Positions 25,227-34,297 of a DNA stretch of 64,000 nucleotides are shown one piece after another (the first letter of the stretch is position 1; the number at the start of each line of letters is the position of its first letter). Origin of the DNA: DAOPKN01 sp035391225 (GTDB taxonomy: Bacteria > Thermotogota > Thermotogae > MWEM01); the NCBI GenBank assembly GCA_035391225.1, contig DAOPKN010000010.1:9347-73346 (forward strand), in the 5' to 3' direction. Under the pieces are notes generated by a model, which saw only the letters and a list, made by a program, of their open reading frames with translations, did not search any database and was not told where the DNA came from. The position numbers and the translations under genes were made by a program.

Positions 25227-26310
25227 CTGTCGCACCCTCCGAAGGTTCCACCGGATAGAATTGGGGCTCCACCTGGAAGCGATCGCTGTATTTCCGGGAA
25301 AGTTCCTGCAAAAAGATTGGAGGGATCTCTTGGAGCACAAGGGCAATCACGCTTCCTCCGAACCCCCCTCCCATGATGCGTGCACCGGCAATCGCGGGGT
25401 TTTGCAGCAAGTGGTCCACCAGGAAATCGGCTTCTTCGCAACTGGTTTCGTAGTCTTCTTTCAGGCTTTGGTGCGTGCGCGTCATCAATTCACCGGCGAG
25501 GATCAGGTTGTTCTCCTGCAATGCTTGCTTGCACTGCAGTACACGTGCATTCTCGGAGATGACGTGTCGGGCCCTGCGAAAAATGGTGGTTTCCAGCTTG
25601 TCCCTTTGCTCCTGCAGCATCGAAAGGGTGAGCTGGCGGAAGGAGGTCTTTCCCAGCACCGCAAGGGCTTCCTCGCACTGGTTTCGGCGAACGTTGTATT
25701 CCCCGGACCCAAGGGCGTGGGAAACACCGGTGTTGACCACGAGGAACTTTGCCTGGATCGGAACATACTCGTATTCCATGTTCATGGTGTCCAGGAAAAC
25801 CGCGTGGTTTTTTCGGGCCATCACCGAGATGAACTGGTCCATGATACCACAGCGTACGCCCACGAACTCGTTTTCCGCCTTCTGGCACCAAAGATAGACC
25901 TGTTCAGCGGAAAGGTTCAGCCCAAAGAACTCCTTGCATGCCATCATGGTGGCTACTTCAATGGCTGCGGAACTGGAGAGCCCCGCTCCCGCGGGAACGT
26001 CCGAAGACACATGGATTCGGAGCGGTGGAAGGTCACTTTGCAATTGTTGTTGCAAGACGTTGACCACCGCTTTCACGTAATCCTGCCAATCGCCTTGGTG
26101 CTGGAGGATTCCCGGGGAAAAGGATTCTTCCCCGTAGCCGGTGGAGGAAAGGTGGAAAAAGCCGTCTTCCGAAGGTTGGATACGGACGGATGTGTACCGG
26201 TCGATGGCAAATGGAAGGATGAACCCATCGTTGTAATCCACGTGCTCACCGATGATATTTGCCCGTCCGGGTGCTCGTGCGACCACTGTGTTTTGCCCTG
26301 CTGCTTTCAC
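25213..26310 (-). CDS. galK: Galactokinase
   Basis: GHMP kinase (365 aa) converting galactose to galactose 1-phosphate. The GTG at 26310 with a GAGGTG site gives the expected N-terminus. Signatures: GRANIIGEHVDYNDG, the ATP loop PAGAGLSSSAAIE, and the C-terminal GGGFGGSVIA. No galT, galE or galactosidase is nearby. It heads a three-gene minus-strand operon and diverges from enolase across a 171-bp gap. Confidence 0.95.
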   Translation of the reverse strand: MKAAGQNTVVARAPGRANIIGEHVDYNDGFILPFAIDRYTSVRIQPSEDGFFHLSSTGYGEESFSPGILQHQGDWQDYVKAVVNVLQQQLQSDLPPLRIHVSSDVPAGAGLSSSAAIEVATMMACKEFFGLNLSAEQVYLWCQKAENEFVGVRCGIMDQFISVMARKNHAVFLDTMNMEYEYVPIQAKFLVVNTGVSHALGSGEYNVRRNQCEEALAVLGKTSFRQLTLSMLQEQRDKLETTIFRRARHVISENARVLQCKQALQENNLILAGELMTRTHQSLKEDYETSCEEADFLVDHLLQNPAIAGARIMGGGFGGSVIALVLQEIPPIFLQELSRKYSDRFQVEPQFYPVEPSEGATVARE

Positions 26311-26428
26311 GTCTTCACCTCGCTCGTTTTTTTCAAGTTTACCAGAACCGATGCCATTTTCCAAGTGGTCTTGCGGGTGCGGCGCCGCCATTTCTTCCCA
26401 GATCCGGGCACCCTCCTGCAACGGGTGT

Positions 26429-26438
26429 GTGGTATACT
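26429..26438 (+). promoter_or_regulatory. eno: Extended -10 promoter of enolase
   Basis: TGTGGTATACT: TATACT at 26433-26438 with a TGG extension and no good -35. It lies 32 bases before the ribosome site. Confidence 0.5.
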
Positions 26439-26481
26439 AAGGGCAAGTAAGCAAAACAACGATTTTTTTGGAGGTGCAAGA

Positions 26482-27777
26482 ATGTATCTGGAAATCTATG
26501 ACATCATTGCCCGCGAAGTCCTGGATTCGAGGGGAAATCCCACCGTGGAAGTGGAGGTTCACCTGGAAGACGACACGGTGGGTACCGGAATCGTCCCTTC
26601 TGGAGCGTCCACGGGAAAACATGAAGCCCTGGAAATGCGTGACGGGGATGCTTCCCGCTACCTGGGAAAGGGTGTTACCAAGGCAGTCCGACATGTCAAC
26701 GAGGACCTGGTTCCCAAGCTGGTCAGCCTGAACGTGTTCGACCAGGCGTTGATTGACCATATCATGCTGGAGCTCGATGGCACCGAGAACAAGAACAAGT
26801 TAGGTGCGAACGCGATCCTGGGTGTATCCATGGCCGTGGCGCGGGCGGCTGCCAACGCGTTGAACCTGCCACTGTACCGCTACCTCGGTGGTGTGAACGC
26901 CAAGACGCTTCCCGTACCGCTGATGAACATCGTCAACGGGGGTCAGCACGCCGACAACAACCTCGATATCCAGGAATTCATGATCGTTCCGGCGGGGTTT
27001 TGCTGTTTCAAAGAAGCACTTCGAGCGGGAGCCGAAATTTTCCACTCCTTGAAGAGCCTTTTGAAGAAAGAAGGACATGTCACCGCAGTGGGAGACGAGG
27101 GAGGATTTGCCCCGAACCTGGAATCCAACGAACAAGCCATCGCAACCATACTTCGGGCCATCGAAAAAGCGGGATACAAGCCCGGAGAACAAGTGTTCAT
27201 CGCGCTGGATGCCGCCGCGAGCAGCTTCTACGACGGGGAAAAGGGAGTTTACCTCGTGGATGGGAAAGAAATGTCCTCCGAACAGCTGTTGGATTACTAC
27301 ACCATGCTCATCGACAAGTACCCGGTGATCTCCATCGAAGATGGGTTCGACGAGGAAGACTGGGAAGGATTTGCCCAGATGCAGAAACGTCTGGGAGATC
27401 GCGTGCAAATCGTGGGTGATGATTTGTACGTGACCAACAAGAAACGGCTTTCCCGCGGGGTGGAAATGCAGGCTTCCAATTCCATCCTCATCAAGCTCAA
27501 CCAGATCGGTTCCGTTACCGAAACGTTGGATACCATCGCACTTGCCCGGGAAAACCACATGACGAACGTGATTTCCCACCGTTCGGGCGAAACCGAGGAT
27601 ACCTTCATCGCGGACTTGGCGGTTGCCACCAACGCGGGCCAAATCAAGACAGGCTCCCTTTCTCGAAGCGAGCGCATTGCCAAGTATAACCGGTTGCTGC
27701 GTATCGAGGAAGAACTGGGCGACACCGCTGTGTATCGGGGTCTGGGTTCTTTTTACTCCATCCAAATCAAGAAGTAG
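26482..27777 (+). CDS. eno: Enolase
   Basis: Glycolytic 2-phosphoglycerate dehydratase, 431 aa from ATG 26482 (GGAGGTG site). Complete family pattern: AREVLDSRGNPTVE at the N-terminus, GASTGKHEA, the GDEGGFAPN loop, metal ligands in IALDAAAS, SIEDGFDE and VGDDL, the signature ILIKLNQIGSVTET, and SHRSGETEDTFIADL. An open frame continues far upstream on the same strand, but it is only antisense to galK. Confidence 0.98.
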   Translation: MYLEIYDIIAREVLDSRGNPTVEVEVHLEDDTVGTGIVPSGASTGKHEALEMRDGDASRYLGKGVTKAVRHVNEDLVPKLVSLNVFDQALIDHIMLELDGTENKNKLGANAILGVSMAVARAAANALNLPLYRYLGGVNAKTLPVPLMNIVNGGQHADNNLDIQEFMIVPAGFCCFKEALRAGAEIFHSLKSLLKKEGHVTAVGDEGGFAPNLESNEQAIATILRAIEKAGYKPGEQVFIALDAAASSFYDGEKGVYLVDGKEMSSEQLLDYYTMLIDKYPVISIEDGFDEEDWEGFAQMQKRLGDRVQIVGDDLYVTNKKRLSRGVEMQASNSILIKLNQIGSVTETLDTIALARENHMTNVISHRSGETEDTFIADLAVATNAGQIKTGSLSRSERIAKYNRLLRIEEELGDTAVYRGLGSFYSIQIKK

Positions 27778-27792
27778 ACCGTTCCCGTCTCC

Positions 27793-27824
27793 ATACCCGG
27801 GGGATGGGGTTTTCCCCCGGGTAT
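27793..27824 (+). terminator. Hairpin after enolase
   Basis: ATACCCGGGGG (27793-27803)/CCCCCGGGTAT (27814-27824), 11 bp, 10-nt loop. The U tract is poor, so readthrough into the ABC-2 permease is likely. Confidence 0.6.
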
Positions 27825-27849
27825 TCGTTTGTTCAGTGATGGTGAGAAA

Positions 27850-28986
27850 ATGCGTGCCTTCCTACAGTTTTTGAAAAGTGAACTCAAGTATATCCTCAGG
27901 AACCCGGTGTTTTTCCTGATACTGATTGCAACTCCCGTCTTGTTGCTCACGGTTTCGCTGATGTTCATTCCCTCCGAAAGGAACCTGGAAGGGATTTCCA
28001 TAGGAGTTTACGGTGAAGACAAGTCTTTCCTCGGAAAGTACTTGGCGGACTTTTTGCTGGGCTTTCTCGAGCAGGATAACGTGTTCCGGATTCCTTCGCG
28101 CGAAGAAGCGATGAAAGTCTTGGATAGTGGGCAAGTCGATGGAGTGATCGTGATTCCCGTTGGGTTTACCGCGAACATGCTGCAAGCGAAACCGACCTAC
28201 CTATCCTACATTCCCAGCAGTGCCTCGCTCTTGGAGAGTGTCACGATATACAAGCTCTTGAAAACGGCCCTTGGAGAAATCCGCTACGGCGCGATGATTG
28301 AAATGGACTTGGACGAAAAGATGACCCCTTCGCCGGATGTGCCCGTTCCAGAACTTCGTATCGAGGGCATCCAGAAGAATACCTTGGATTATCCGGATGT
28401 GATGGCGCCCGGCATTCTTGCTTTCGTAATCCTTTCCACCATGCTCATGGGGATAACCGGTTCTGTGAGCCGGGAAAAGGACCGGGGAATCTTGGATGGT
28501 TTCCGCATCACGAATTCTTCGCGCATGGGCTACGTTCTGGGCAAATTCTGTGCCTACTCGTTGTTGGGGAGTATCCAAACGGTTGCGCTGATCGTGGGCA
28601 GTATCGTTTTCTTGAACATCCACTTCGAGGGTTCTTTGTGGGTCGTTGGTTTTTTCCTGCTGTCTGGTATGCTGACGTACCTGGCCATCGGATTGTTGAT
28701 CTCCGTGCTTTCCTCCAATAGTGACATTTCTATGGGGATTTCCGCCGGCATCGTGTTCCTGATGTTTTTGGGCGGAGGGGTTTTTTTTCCGGTTTCCCAA
28801 ATGCCCCAGGTGATGCAGTGGGTTGCGCCTTTGCTGCCGGTAACCCACCTGACCGAAGCATTGCGAAAGACCATGATCGCGGGGAAAGAACTTGGGCAAT
28901 TGGGAAAGGAAATCGCGTTTGTGCTTTCCTTCCTTGCGGGAGCACTGGGCTTTTCCCTGGTGTCCTTCAAGGCCGCGACCCGATAA
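27850..28986 (+). CDS. ABC-2 family exporter permease without adjacent ATPase
   Basis: 378 aa. One N-terminal membrane segment (about residues 18-38), a soluble extracytoplasmic domain of about 140 residues, then five segments, the layout of ABC2_membrane_3 permeases. ATG 27850 with GGTGAG is preferred over TTG 27829. No ATPase gene flanks it; the ABC-2 ATPase at 36590 belongs to another operon but could be shared. mnmG begins three bases after its stop, so this exporter subunit and a tRNA-modification gene are co-transcribed. Substrate unknown. Confidence 0.8.
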   Translation: MRAFLQFLKSELKYILRNPVFFLILIATPVLLLTVSLMFIPSERNLEGISIGVYGEDKSFLGKYLADFLLGFLEQDNVFRIPSREEAMKVLDSGQVDGVIVIPVGFTANMLQAKPTYLSYIPSSASLLESVTIYKLLKTALGEIRYGAMIEMDLDEKMTPSPDVPVPELRIEGIQKNTLDYPDVMAPGILAFVILSTMLMGITGSVSREKDRGILDGFRITNSSRMGYVLGKFCAYSLLGSIQTVALIVGSIVFLNIHFEGSLWVVGFFLLSGMLTYLAIGLLISVLSSNSDISMGISAGIVFLMFLGGGVFFPVSQMPQVMQWVAPLLPVTHLTEALRKTMIAGKELGQLGKEIAFVLSFLAGALGFSLVSFKAATR

Positions 28987-28989
28987 TAC

Positions 28990-30891
28990 ATGGAAGAAGA
29001 AGGTTTTACCGTGAAACAAGCAACGACCGAATTTGACGTGATCGTGGTGGGCGCTGGCCACGCTGGGGTGGAGGCTGCGCTGGTCTGCGCGCGAATGGGC
29101 CTGCGTACGCTGGTGTTCAACCTCAACCTGGACACGGTTGCATGGATGCCCTGTAATCCCTCCATCGGGGGACCCGCAAAAGGCATCGTGGTCCGGGAAA
29201 TCGATGCCTTGGGAGGAGCGATGGCACAGGTTGCCGATCGGCACCTGTTGAACATCCGTATGCTGAACACCGGCAAAGGTCCCGCGGTTTGGGCGCTTCG
29301 TTCCCAGATCGACAAGGCGGGGTATTCCCGGGATTTTGCCAACGAATTGCTCGGGCAGCCCAACCTTCTTCTGCGGTACGGACTCGTGGAAAAGTTACTC
29401 GTGGAACACGGAGCCGTGCGAGGTGTGCAAACGTACTTTGGAGAGAAGGAGTTCGCCCGGGCGGTGATCGTTACCACGGGAACCTTCCTGCGGGGAAAAA
29501 TCTTCATCGGGCCCGAAGAGATGCGCGCGGGGCGAATGGGGGAAATCAGCTCCGAGGGATTCTCCACGAGCTTGGAGCAACTCGGTTTCCGCCTGGAGCG
29601 GTTCAAAACCGGTACACCGGCACGCATCCAGAAATCTTCCATCGATTTTGACCAGATGGAAGTACAGCATACTTCCGAAACCCCCCTCGCTTTCTCCTTC
29701 CGCTCCATTCCACGGGTGGTTTCCGAGGAAGAAGCGGTGTACGTCACGCGTACGAATGCACGCACGCACGAGGTGATCCGGGACAACCTTTCCCTTTCGC
29801 CCCTGTACGGCGAACGAAAGCTGATCCACAGCATCGGACCCCGTTACTGCCCTTCCATTGAAGACAAAGTGCTCAAATTTTCGGGGCGGGATTCCCACCA
29901 GCTGTTCATTGAACCGGAGGGAAAGAACCATCCGGAGTACTACGTGGGGGGGCTGAGCACCAGTTTGCCCTTTGCGGCACAGGAAAAAATGATCCATTCG
30001 ATACAAGGGTTGGAGCATGCGCAAATCGTGCGCCCCGCGTATGCCATCGAATACGATTACGTAGTTCCCGACCAGCTTTTCCCCACCATGCAATCCAAGA
30101 AGGTGGAGGGGTTGTTCTTTGCCGGGCAGATCAACGGGAGCAGTGGATACGAGGAAGCAGCGGCACAGGGCTTGGTTGCGGGGATGAATGCGGTTTTGCA
30201 ACTCCAGGGAAAAAACCAATGGGTTCCTTCCAGGAGCGAATCGTACATAGGTGTGCTCATCGATGACCTGGTTACACGGGGCACCGATGAACCCTATCGC
30301 CTCTTGACTTCCCGGGCGGAATACCGCTTGCTGCTGCGGCACGATAACGCGCACCTTCGCTTGACGCCAAGGGCTTTCGAGCTGGGATTCGTGTCCCAGG
30401 CATTTTTCCAGAGAGTGGATTCGTTGAAAACGGAAATGACCGACCAGCTGAACCGGCTTTCCACCCTGGCAGTTTCCCCCAGCGAAGAGCTAAACGCGTT
30501 GCTGCTTTCGCGGGGGACCACGACCATTTCGCGCAACGTGCGTTTCCTGGATCTGCTGAAGCGGCCACAGCTTGGCTACGAGGACCTGGAGCGGTTTGAT
30601 CCCTCTCCCATCGGTGACAACGAGGTGCGTGTGGGTGTTCAGATCGAAGTGCAATACGAGGGGTACATCCAGAGGGAAATTGGTCAGATCCAACAAATGG
30701 CGAAGATGGATGCCATGCGAATCCCCGGGGACATGGATTTTTCCGGCGTGGCGAACCTGGCCACGGAGGCACGGCAAAAACTGGACCGTATCCGCCCTCT
30801 TTCCGTAGGGCAGGCATCGCGCATTCCGGGAATCACACCCGCGGACATGGCCAATCTCATTTTTGCCCTTCGGAACCAAAACCACAATTGA
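28990..30891 (+). CDS. mnmG: tRNA uridine-5-carboxymethylaminomethyl synthesis FAD enzyme MnmG (GidA)
   Basis: 633 aa FAD/NADH enzyme that with MnmE installs cmnm5 on U34 of tRNAs. N-terminal dinucleotide fold VVGAGHAGVEAAL, then NPSIGGPAKGIVVREIDALGG, and the C-terminal helical domain ending in ISRIPGITPADM-like sequence (ASRIPGITPADM). ATG 28990 has no Shine-Dalgarno box but is three bases past the previous stop. A GTG at 29011 with AAGAAGG upstream would give a more typical N-terminus (MKQATTEFDVIVVGAG). mnmA lies at 56721. Confidence 0.95.
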   Translation: MEEEGFTVKQATTEFDVIVVGAGHAGVEAALVCARMGLRTLVFNLNLDTVAWMPCNPSIGGPAKGIVVREIDALGGAMAQVADRHLLNIRMLNTGKGPAVWALRSQIDKAGYSRDFANELLGQPNLLLRYGLVEKLLVEHGAVRGVQTYFGEKEFARAVIVTTGTFLRGKIFIGPEEMRAGRMGEISSEGFSTSLEQLGFRLERFKTGTPARIQKSSIDFDQMEVQHTSETPLAFSFRSIPRVVSEEEAVYVTRTNARTHEVIRDNLSLSPLYGERKLIHSIGPRYCPSIEDKVLKFSGRDSHQLFIEPEGKNHPEYYVGGLSTSLPFAAQEKMIHSIQGLEHAQIVRPAYAIEYDYVVPDQLFPTMQSKKVEGLFFAGQINGSSGYEEAAAQGLVAGMNAVLQLQGKNQWVPSRSESYIGVLIDDLVTRGTDEPYRLLTSRAEYRLLLRHDNAHLRLTPRAFELGFVSQAFFQRVDSLKTEMTDQLNRLSTLAVSPSEELNALLLSRGTTTISRNVRFLDLLKRPQLGYEDLERFDPSPIGDNEVRVGVQIEVQYEGYIQREIGQIQQMAKMDAMRIPGDMDFSGVANLATEARQKLDRIRPLSVGQASRIPGITPADMANLIFALRNQNHN

Positions 30892-30914
30892 TCGTACCAT
30901 GAAGGAGTTTTTTT

Positions 30915-31841
30915 TTGCAGGTTTTCATCGACTTACTCTCTTTTTCCCTGGAATCGGTGTTTCCCGTTTTCGCACTTTTTGCCACGGGCTTCGTGGTGGG
31001 AAAGGTTTTCTCGTTTGATCCCACCTTGCTGTCCCGGCTGGTTTTTTGGGTATTCGGCACGGTATTGATTTTTACCTACGTGAACGAGAACCCCCCACAA
31101 TTCCAGACAATATGGAAGTACTTCCTGGGAATGGCAGGCGTGATCTTTTTGCTGGGGCTGCTTTTCTTCTTGCTTTCCAAGTGGTGCAAACGGGATTTCC
31201 GTAAATGGGCTTTCCCCTCTTCGTTTTCCAACACGGGCTACTTGGGGTACCCGGTTCTGGAATACGCAATCGGGCCCCATGCCATACCCCTTGCGGTGAT
31301 CCTTTCCACGCTGAACACCCTTTTGATCCCCACCTACGGCTTTTTCATCATGGACGAGAAGGGCAGAAAGCAATGGGCCAAGCCGTTCCTTGATTTTTTG
31401 AAAATCCCCTGGATCTATGGGCTTTTGGCGGGTTGGTTTTTGAGCTTCTGGGGAGTTCGCTGGGACCGGGATTTTCCCATGGTTTTCTCTTCGTACCTGG
31501 AGCTGTTGCAGCAAAGTGCGATTCCCATCATCTTGATTTCGGTGGGAGTCAGTCTTTCGCGGTTCAAGCCACCCGCTCGGGTGCGTGCGGAAGCCTGGGG
31601 CGCTGCTATTTTTAAGCTCCTGGTTCCGCCGCTGTTCGCGGTGATCATGGGGTTGCTCCTGCGCATGCAAGGCCTGGTGTTCCAGGTTTTCGTCTTGGAA
31701 GTCGCCATGCCTTCCGCGGTGAACACCGCGGTATTGGCGGAAGGGATTGGAAAAGAAGAAGGTTTTATCAGTGCGGTGGTCGTGTACTCCACGTTTCTCT
31801 TCTTGGTCACGTTCCCCATCTGGTACTCGGTGCTCTTTTAA
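30915..31841 (+). CDS. AEC-family transporter (auxin efflux carrier superfamily)
   Basis: 308 aa with about ten membrane segments and a central polar break (DEKGRKQW). The SSFSNTGYLGYPVLEYAIG segment and the C-terminal MPSAVNTAVLAEGIG motif are characteristic of AEC permeases (YfdV/MleP group), which move organic acids or amino-acid derivatives. TTG 30915 follows GAAGGAG. Substrate cannot be told from sequence. Lies between mnmG and the RNase gene with short spacers. Confidence 0.85.
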   Translation: MQVFIDLLSFSLESVFPVFALFATGFVVGKVFSFDPTLLSRLVFWVFGTVLIFTYVNENPPQFQTIWKYFLGMAGVIFLLGLLFFLLSKWCKRDFRKWAFPSSFSNTGYLGYPVLEYAIGPHAIPLAVILSTLNTLLIPTYGFFIMDEKGRKQWAKPFLDFLKIPWIYGLLAGWFLSFWGVRWDRDFPMVFSSYLELLQQSAIPIILISVGVSLSRFKPPARVRAEAWGAAIFKLLVPPLFAVIMGLLLRMQGLVFQVFVLEVAMPSAVNTAVLAEGIGKEEGFISAVVVYSTFLFLVTFPIWYSVLF

Positions 31842-31853
31842 CGGGGTGACGGT

Positions 31854-32969
31854 GTGAAGGAACTCGTGGATGTGTTGTACGATGCACAGTACTTGAAGAA
31901 CCTCCAAGATTTTCAAGCGCGGGGCAAGTTTATCCGTGCACAGCTATCGCGGAAAAACTTGAAGCAAATTTCCCCCGCTGGCATGAAAAGGGTCCTGGAG
32001 CGCTGCTCCCCCGTTTTGCGGGAAAAGGTACGGGGCGTGGATTCACTGAGTATTGTGCTGGCGCTCGATGAGCTTTTGTATGGGAAGGAACGGTTCGTCA
32101 AGCGGTTGAAAGAGGCGAATGCCATCCTGGGAACTACGGACTGGATCCTCGCTCCCCTGCTTTTTTTTACGGCTCCTTCCACGTTCTTCAACCCCTCGCC
32201 GGAGGTGGTGGCGTTCTTCGAGAAAAAGTTCCAGGTACCCGCGAAACGAACTACCTACTTGGAGTGGAACCAGAAGGCCATGGGGGAATTCAGGGCCTCC
32301 TCCCTTCCGGCGTACTTCTCCACACCTCTCGAGCTCTCTACGGTACTTTTCACGCGTTTTTCGGAGGAATACCGTGGCAAAACGAATCCACTGATAGATG
32401 GGGCGGATGGCGAAATGATCGAGGAACTGCTGGAAGCCATCGTTCTTCTGGACCTCTTTCGCTTACAACCCTTGGAAGTGAACTGGATGCGCGAGCTGTT
32501 TTTCTCCATGGAGGCCCCGCAAAAAATGGCGTTCCTGGAGGCCTTGCGCAAACAGCGGATCCACCCGTACATCAAAAAGTGCGTTACGCAAAAACCCATC
32601 CAGGGCGTTATCGTGGATGGGAGTAACATCATTTTAGCCGGATTGCTCACCGCGGATCCCTACCGGTTGCGCGAATTGATGAACGCGATGGGCATCTTCG
32701 CCGAGCTTCTTTTTCCGGTTTTCTTTGTTTTCGATGCAAACGCCGACTTCATCGTGAACAAAGGCAGGGACTTTTGGGAAAAAAACTTCTTGCAGAACCC
32801 TACCGTTACCTTCCAATCCCCTGCCGATGCTATCATTTTGAAGAGGGCCCACGAAAAAAACTACCGCGTGGTGTCCAATGACCGTTTCCGGGATTACGGC
32901 CCCATCCACGTGGAAGTTCTACGCTTTCAACCCGACAAGGGAAGGTTGTTCCTGTCGGAAGAAGGATAA
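31854..32969 (+). CDS. NYN/Zc3h12a-like ribonuclease with unknown N-terminal half
   Basis: 371 aa, GTG start at 31854, 12 bases after the AEC gene. Residues 245-371 match the PIN/NYN fold of Zc3h12a-like RNases: VDGSN (254-258), FDAN (293-296), SPADAIILKRAHEK with Asp325, and SNDRFRDY (Asp343), supplying the expected acidic cluster. Residues 1-240 are mostly helical, without recognisable domain, and include an ILAPLLFFTAPSTFF stretch too short and isolated for a confident membrane anchor. I infer an endoribonuclease; target and partners are unknown. Confidence 0.65.
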   Translation: MKELVDVLYDAQYLKNLQDFQARGKFIRAQLSRKNLKQISPAGMKRVLERCSPVLREKVRGVDSLSIVLALDELLYGKERFVKRLKEANAILGTTDWILAPLLFFTAPSTFFNPSPEVVAFFEKKFQVPAKRTTYLEWNQKAMGEFRASSLPAYFSTPLELSTVLFTRFSEEYRGKTNPLIDGADGEMIEELLEAIVLLDLFRLQPLEVNWMRELFFSMEAPQKMAFLEALRKQRIHPYIKKCVTQKPIQGVIVDGSNIILAGLLTADPYRLRELMNAMGIFAELLFPVFFVFDANADFIVNKGRDFWEKNFLQNPTVTFQSPADAIILKRAHEKNYRVVSNDRFRDYGPIHVEVLRFQPDKGRLFLSEEG

Positions 32970-32988
32970 TCAGAGCAGGAGGGATTCC

Positions 32989-33741
32989 ATGAGTACGTTC
33001 CGTCATTTGGTCGCGCTTTTTTCGTTACTGAGCATTGTTGTTTTTGCCTTTTCCTTTACCCATGCGTACTACTACCAGGGTTTCGAGACGTTCTCCCCGG
33101 GGCCGCTTCCCCCAGCGAGCACGATTCGAAACGACGACGATGGCACGCACGGAAACAACGATTTCCACACCGCGGAAGACGCCTATTACCCCGACCAAGA
33201 TAATGCGTTGAAAACTCTGCGCATCACGGGGAAAGCCACATGGCAAGTCGCCGAAAACGCGGGTTCGCTTGCGTTGCTGGTGCAAACCCTGCCACGAGAA
33301 AGTGCCGGCTTTGCGTTCGAAAAGATGCCAGTGTACCTCAACGATCGCACCGAAATCGAGTATGTGTTCTTTCTTCCCGGGGAGCAGTGGAAGGACGGGG
33401 CATTTTGCCTATTTTCCTCTGCAACACCCACGGAATTTGGCATCCCACGGGTGCAGGTTTGGTTGGAAAACGGCACAGTCAACGTGTATGAAACGCCAGC
33501 GATGAGCTCACGAAGCCAGAAGGTGTATTCGGAGACGCGCAACCTTTTCGATCGGCCCAACCGTCTCAAGGTGCGCATTTTGCGCGAGGAGATTTCCATT
33601 TCCGTGGGGGGGCTGGTCAGCTATACCGGGCATTTTTCCCACCGCTTTTCGCTTCCCTGGGTCACATTCGGGGCTTTGCGCCCCGATGGAAAAACGCGTT
33701 CCTTTTTCTTGGACGATGTGTTGGTCCTCCATGGAAAGTAA
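32989..33741 (+). CDS. Exported protein, probable concanavalin-like beta-sandwich
   Basis: 250 aa. ATG 32989 follows GCAGGAGGG. A Sec signal peptide covers about residues 1-26 (hydrophobic core VALFSLLSIVVFAFSF). The mature part opens with YYYQGFETFSPGPLPP and closes with FFLDDVLVLHG, the beginning and ending typical of LamG/jelly-roll modules that bind or decorate polysaccharide. No catalytic motif seen. Function unassigned. Last gene of the run from 27850. Confidence 0.6.
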   Translation: MSTFRHLVALFSLLSIVVFAFSFTHAYYYQGFETFSPGPLPPASTIRNDDDGTHGNNDFHTAEDAYYPDQDNALKTLRITGKATWQVAENAGSLALLVQTLPRESAGFAFEKMPVYLNDRTEIEYVFFLPGEQWKDGAFCLFSSATPTEFGIPRVQVWLENGTVNVYETPAMSSRSQKVYSETRNLFDRPNRLKVRILREEISISVGGLVSYTGHFSHRFSLPWVTFGALRPDGKTRSFFLDDVLVLHGK

Positions 33742-33782
33742 AGAACCCATCCTCTCCCATGGAAATTCCGCGAAAAGGAAAA

Positions 33783-33804
33783 GCACCCCAAAACACCGGG
33801 GTGC
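33783..33804. repeat. Short hairpin abutting the REP-like repeats
   Basis: GCACCCC (33783-33789)/GGGGTGC (33798-33804), 8-nt loop. Possibly the end of the repeat unit or a weak terminator for the exported-protein gene. Confidence 0.45.
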
Positions 33805-33881
33805 GCTTGCAGGGGAAAGACGATGTGAACGGGAAGGTCTTGTAGGGGCAAATCCCCGTGTTTGCCCGGGTTCCGTTGGAA
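33799..33881 (+). repeat. REP-like repeat, copy 1 (83 bp)
   Basis: Direct repeat matching 34014-34096 at 80 of 83 positions. Its core is a palindrome, GGGCAAA (33846-33852)/TTTGCCC (33861-33867), preceded by GTAG. Non-coding, in the convergent gap 33742-34297. Confidence 0.85.
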
Positions 33882-33984
33882 TGCAGCGCCCCAGCGCGGC
33901 AATTAACAGTGGGAAAGGTCCAAGGAGCCGCAGTGGGCTGTAAAGGTCCGGTAGGGTAAAGGTCCGGTCCCATAAGGCCAAGGC

Positions 33985-34006
33985 GGGCAGGCACGGGGGC
34001 CTGCCC
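33985..34006 (-). repeat. REP-like palindrome, inverted variant
   Basis: GGGCAGGC (33985-33992), loop ACGGGG, GCCTGCCC (33999-34006), then CTAC. It is the reverse-complement form of the core in the two direct copies, with A-to-G compensatory changes keeping the stem. Confidence 0.75.
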
Positions 34007-34013
34007 CTACAGT

Positions 34014-34096
34014 GGGTGCGCTTGCAGGGGAAAGACGATGTGAACGGAAAGGTCTTGTAGGGGCAAACCCCCGTGTTTGCCCGGGTTTCGTTGGAA
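34014..34096 (+). repeat. REP-like repeat, copy 2 (83 bp)
   Basis: Core stem GGGCAAAC (34061-34068), loop CCCCGT, GTTTGCCC (34075-34082). Three differences from copy 1. The rest of the gap (34097-34297) holds only a T run on the plus strand; I see no gene there. Confidence 0.85.
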
Positions 34097-34297
34097 CACC
34101 GCAACCTTTCGGGGTTCGATGCTTGGGATGTTCCAGGGTTTTACCAGTCCCAGCAACTGGTCAAAAAACTGCCGCAATGTTTTTTCCGCCTTCTCCCTCC
34201 CTTGGTTTGCTTCACAAGGATTGGTGCAAGCTGTTCCCCTTTTTTTTTTGAAGCTAACTTGTTTCAACCCACAGGAAAAGAAAGAGAACCACCTTTT

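Noticed and set aside
25030..26481. Long open frame continuing upstream of enolase in the same frame
   Set aside because: It is antisense to galK and an artefact of codon bias. Enolase has a clear start, ribosome site and family N-terminus at 26482.
33742..34297. Repeats considered as a CRISPR array or IS element
   Set aside because: Only two direct copies, no regularly spaced unique spacers, no transposase and no target-site duplication. The palindromic core fits a REP element better.
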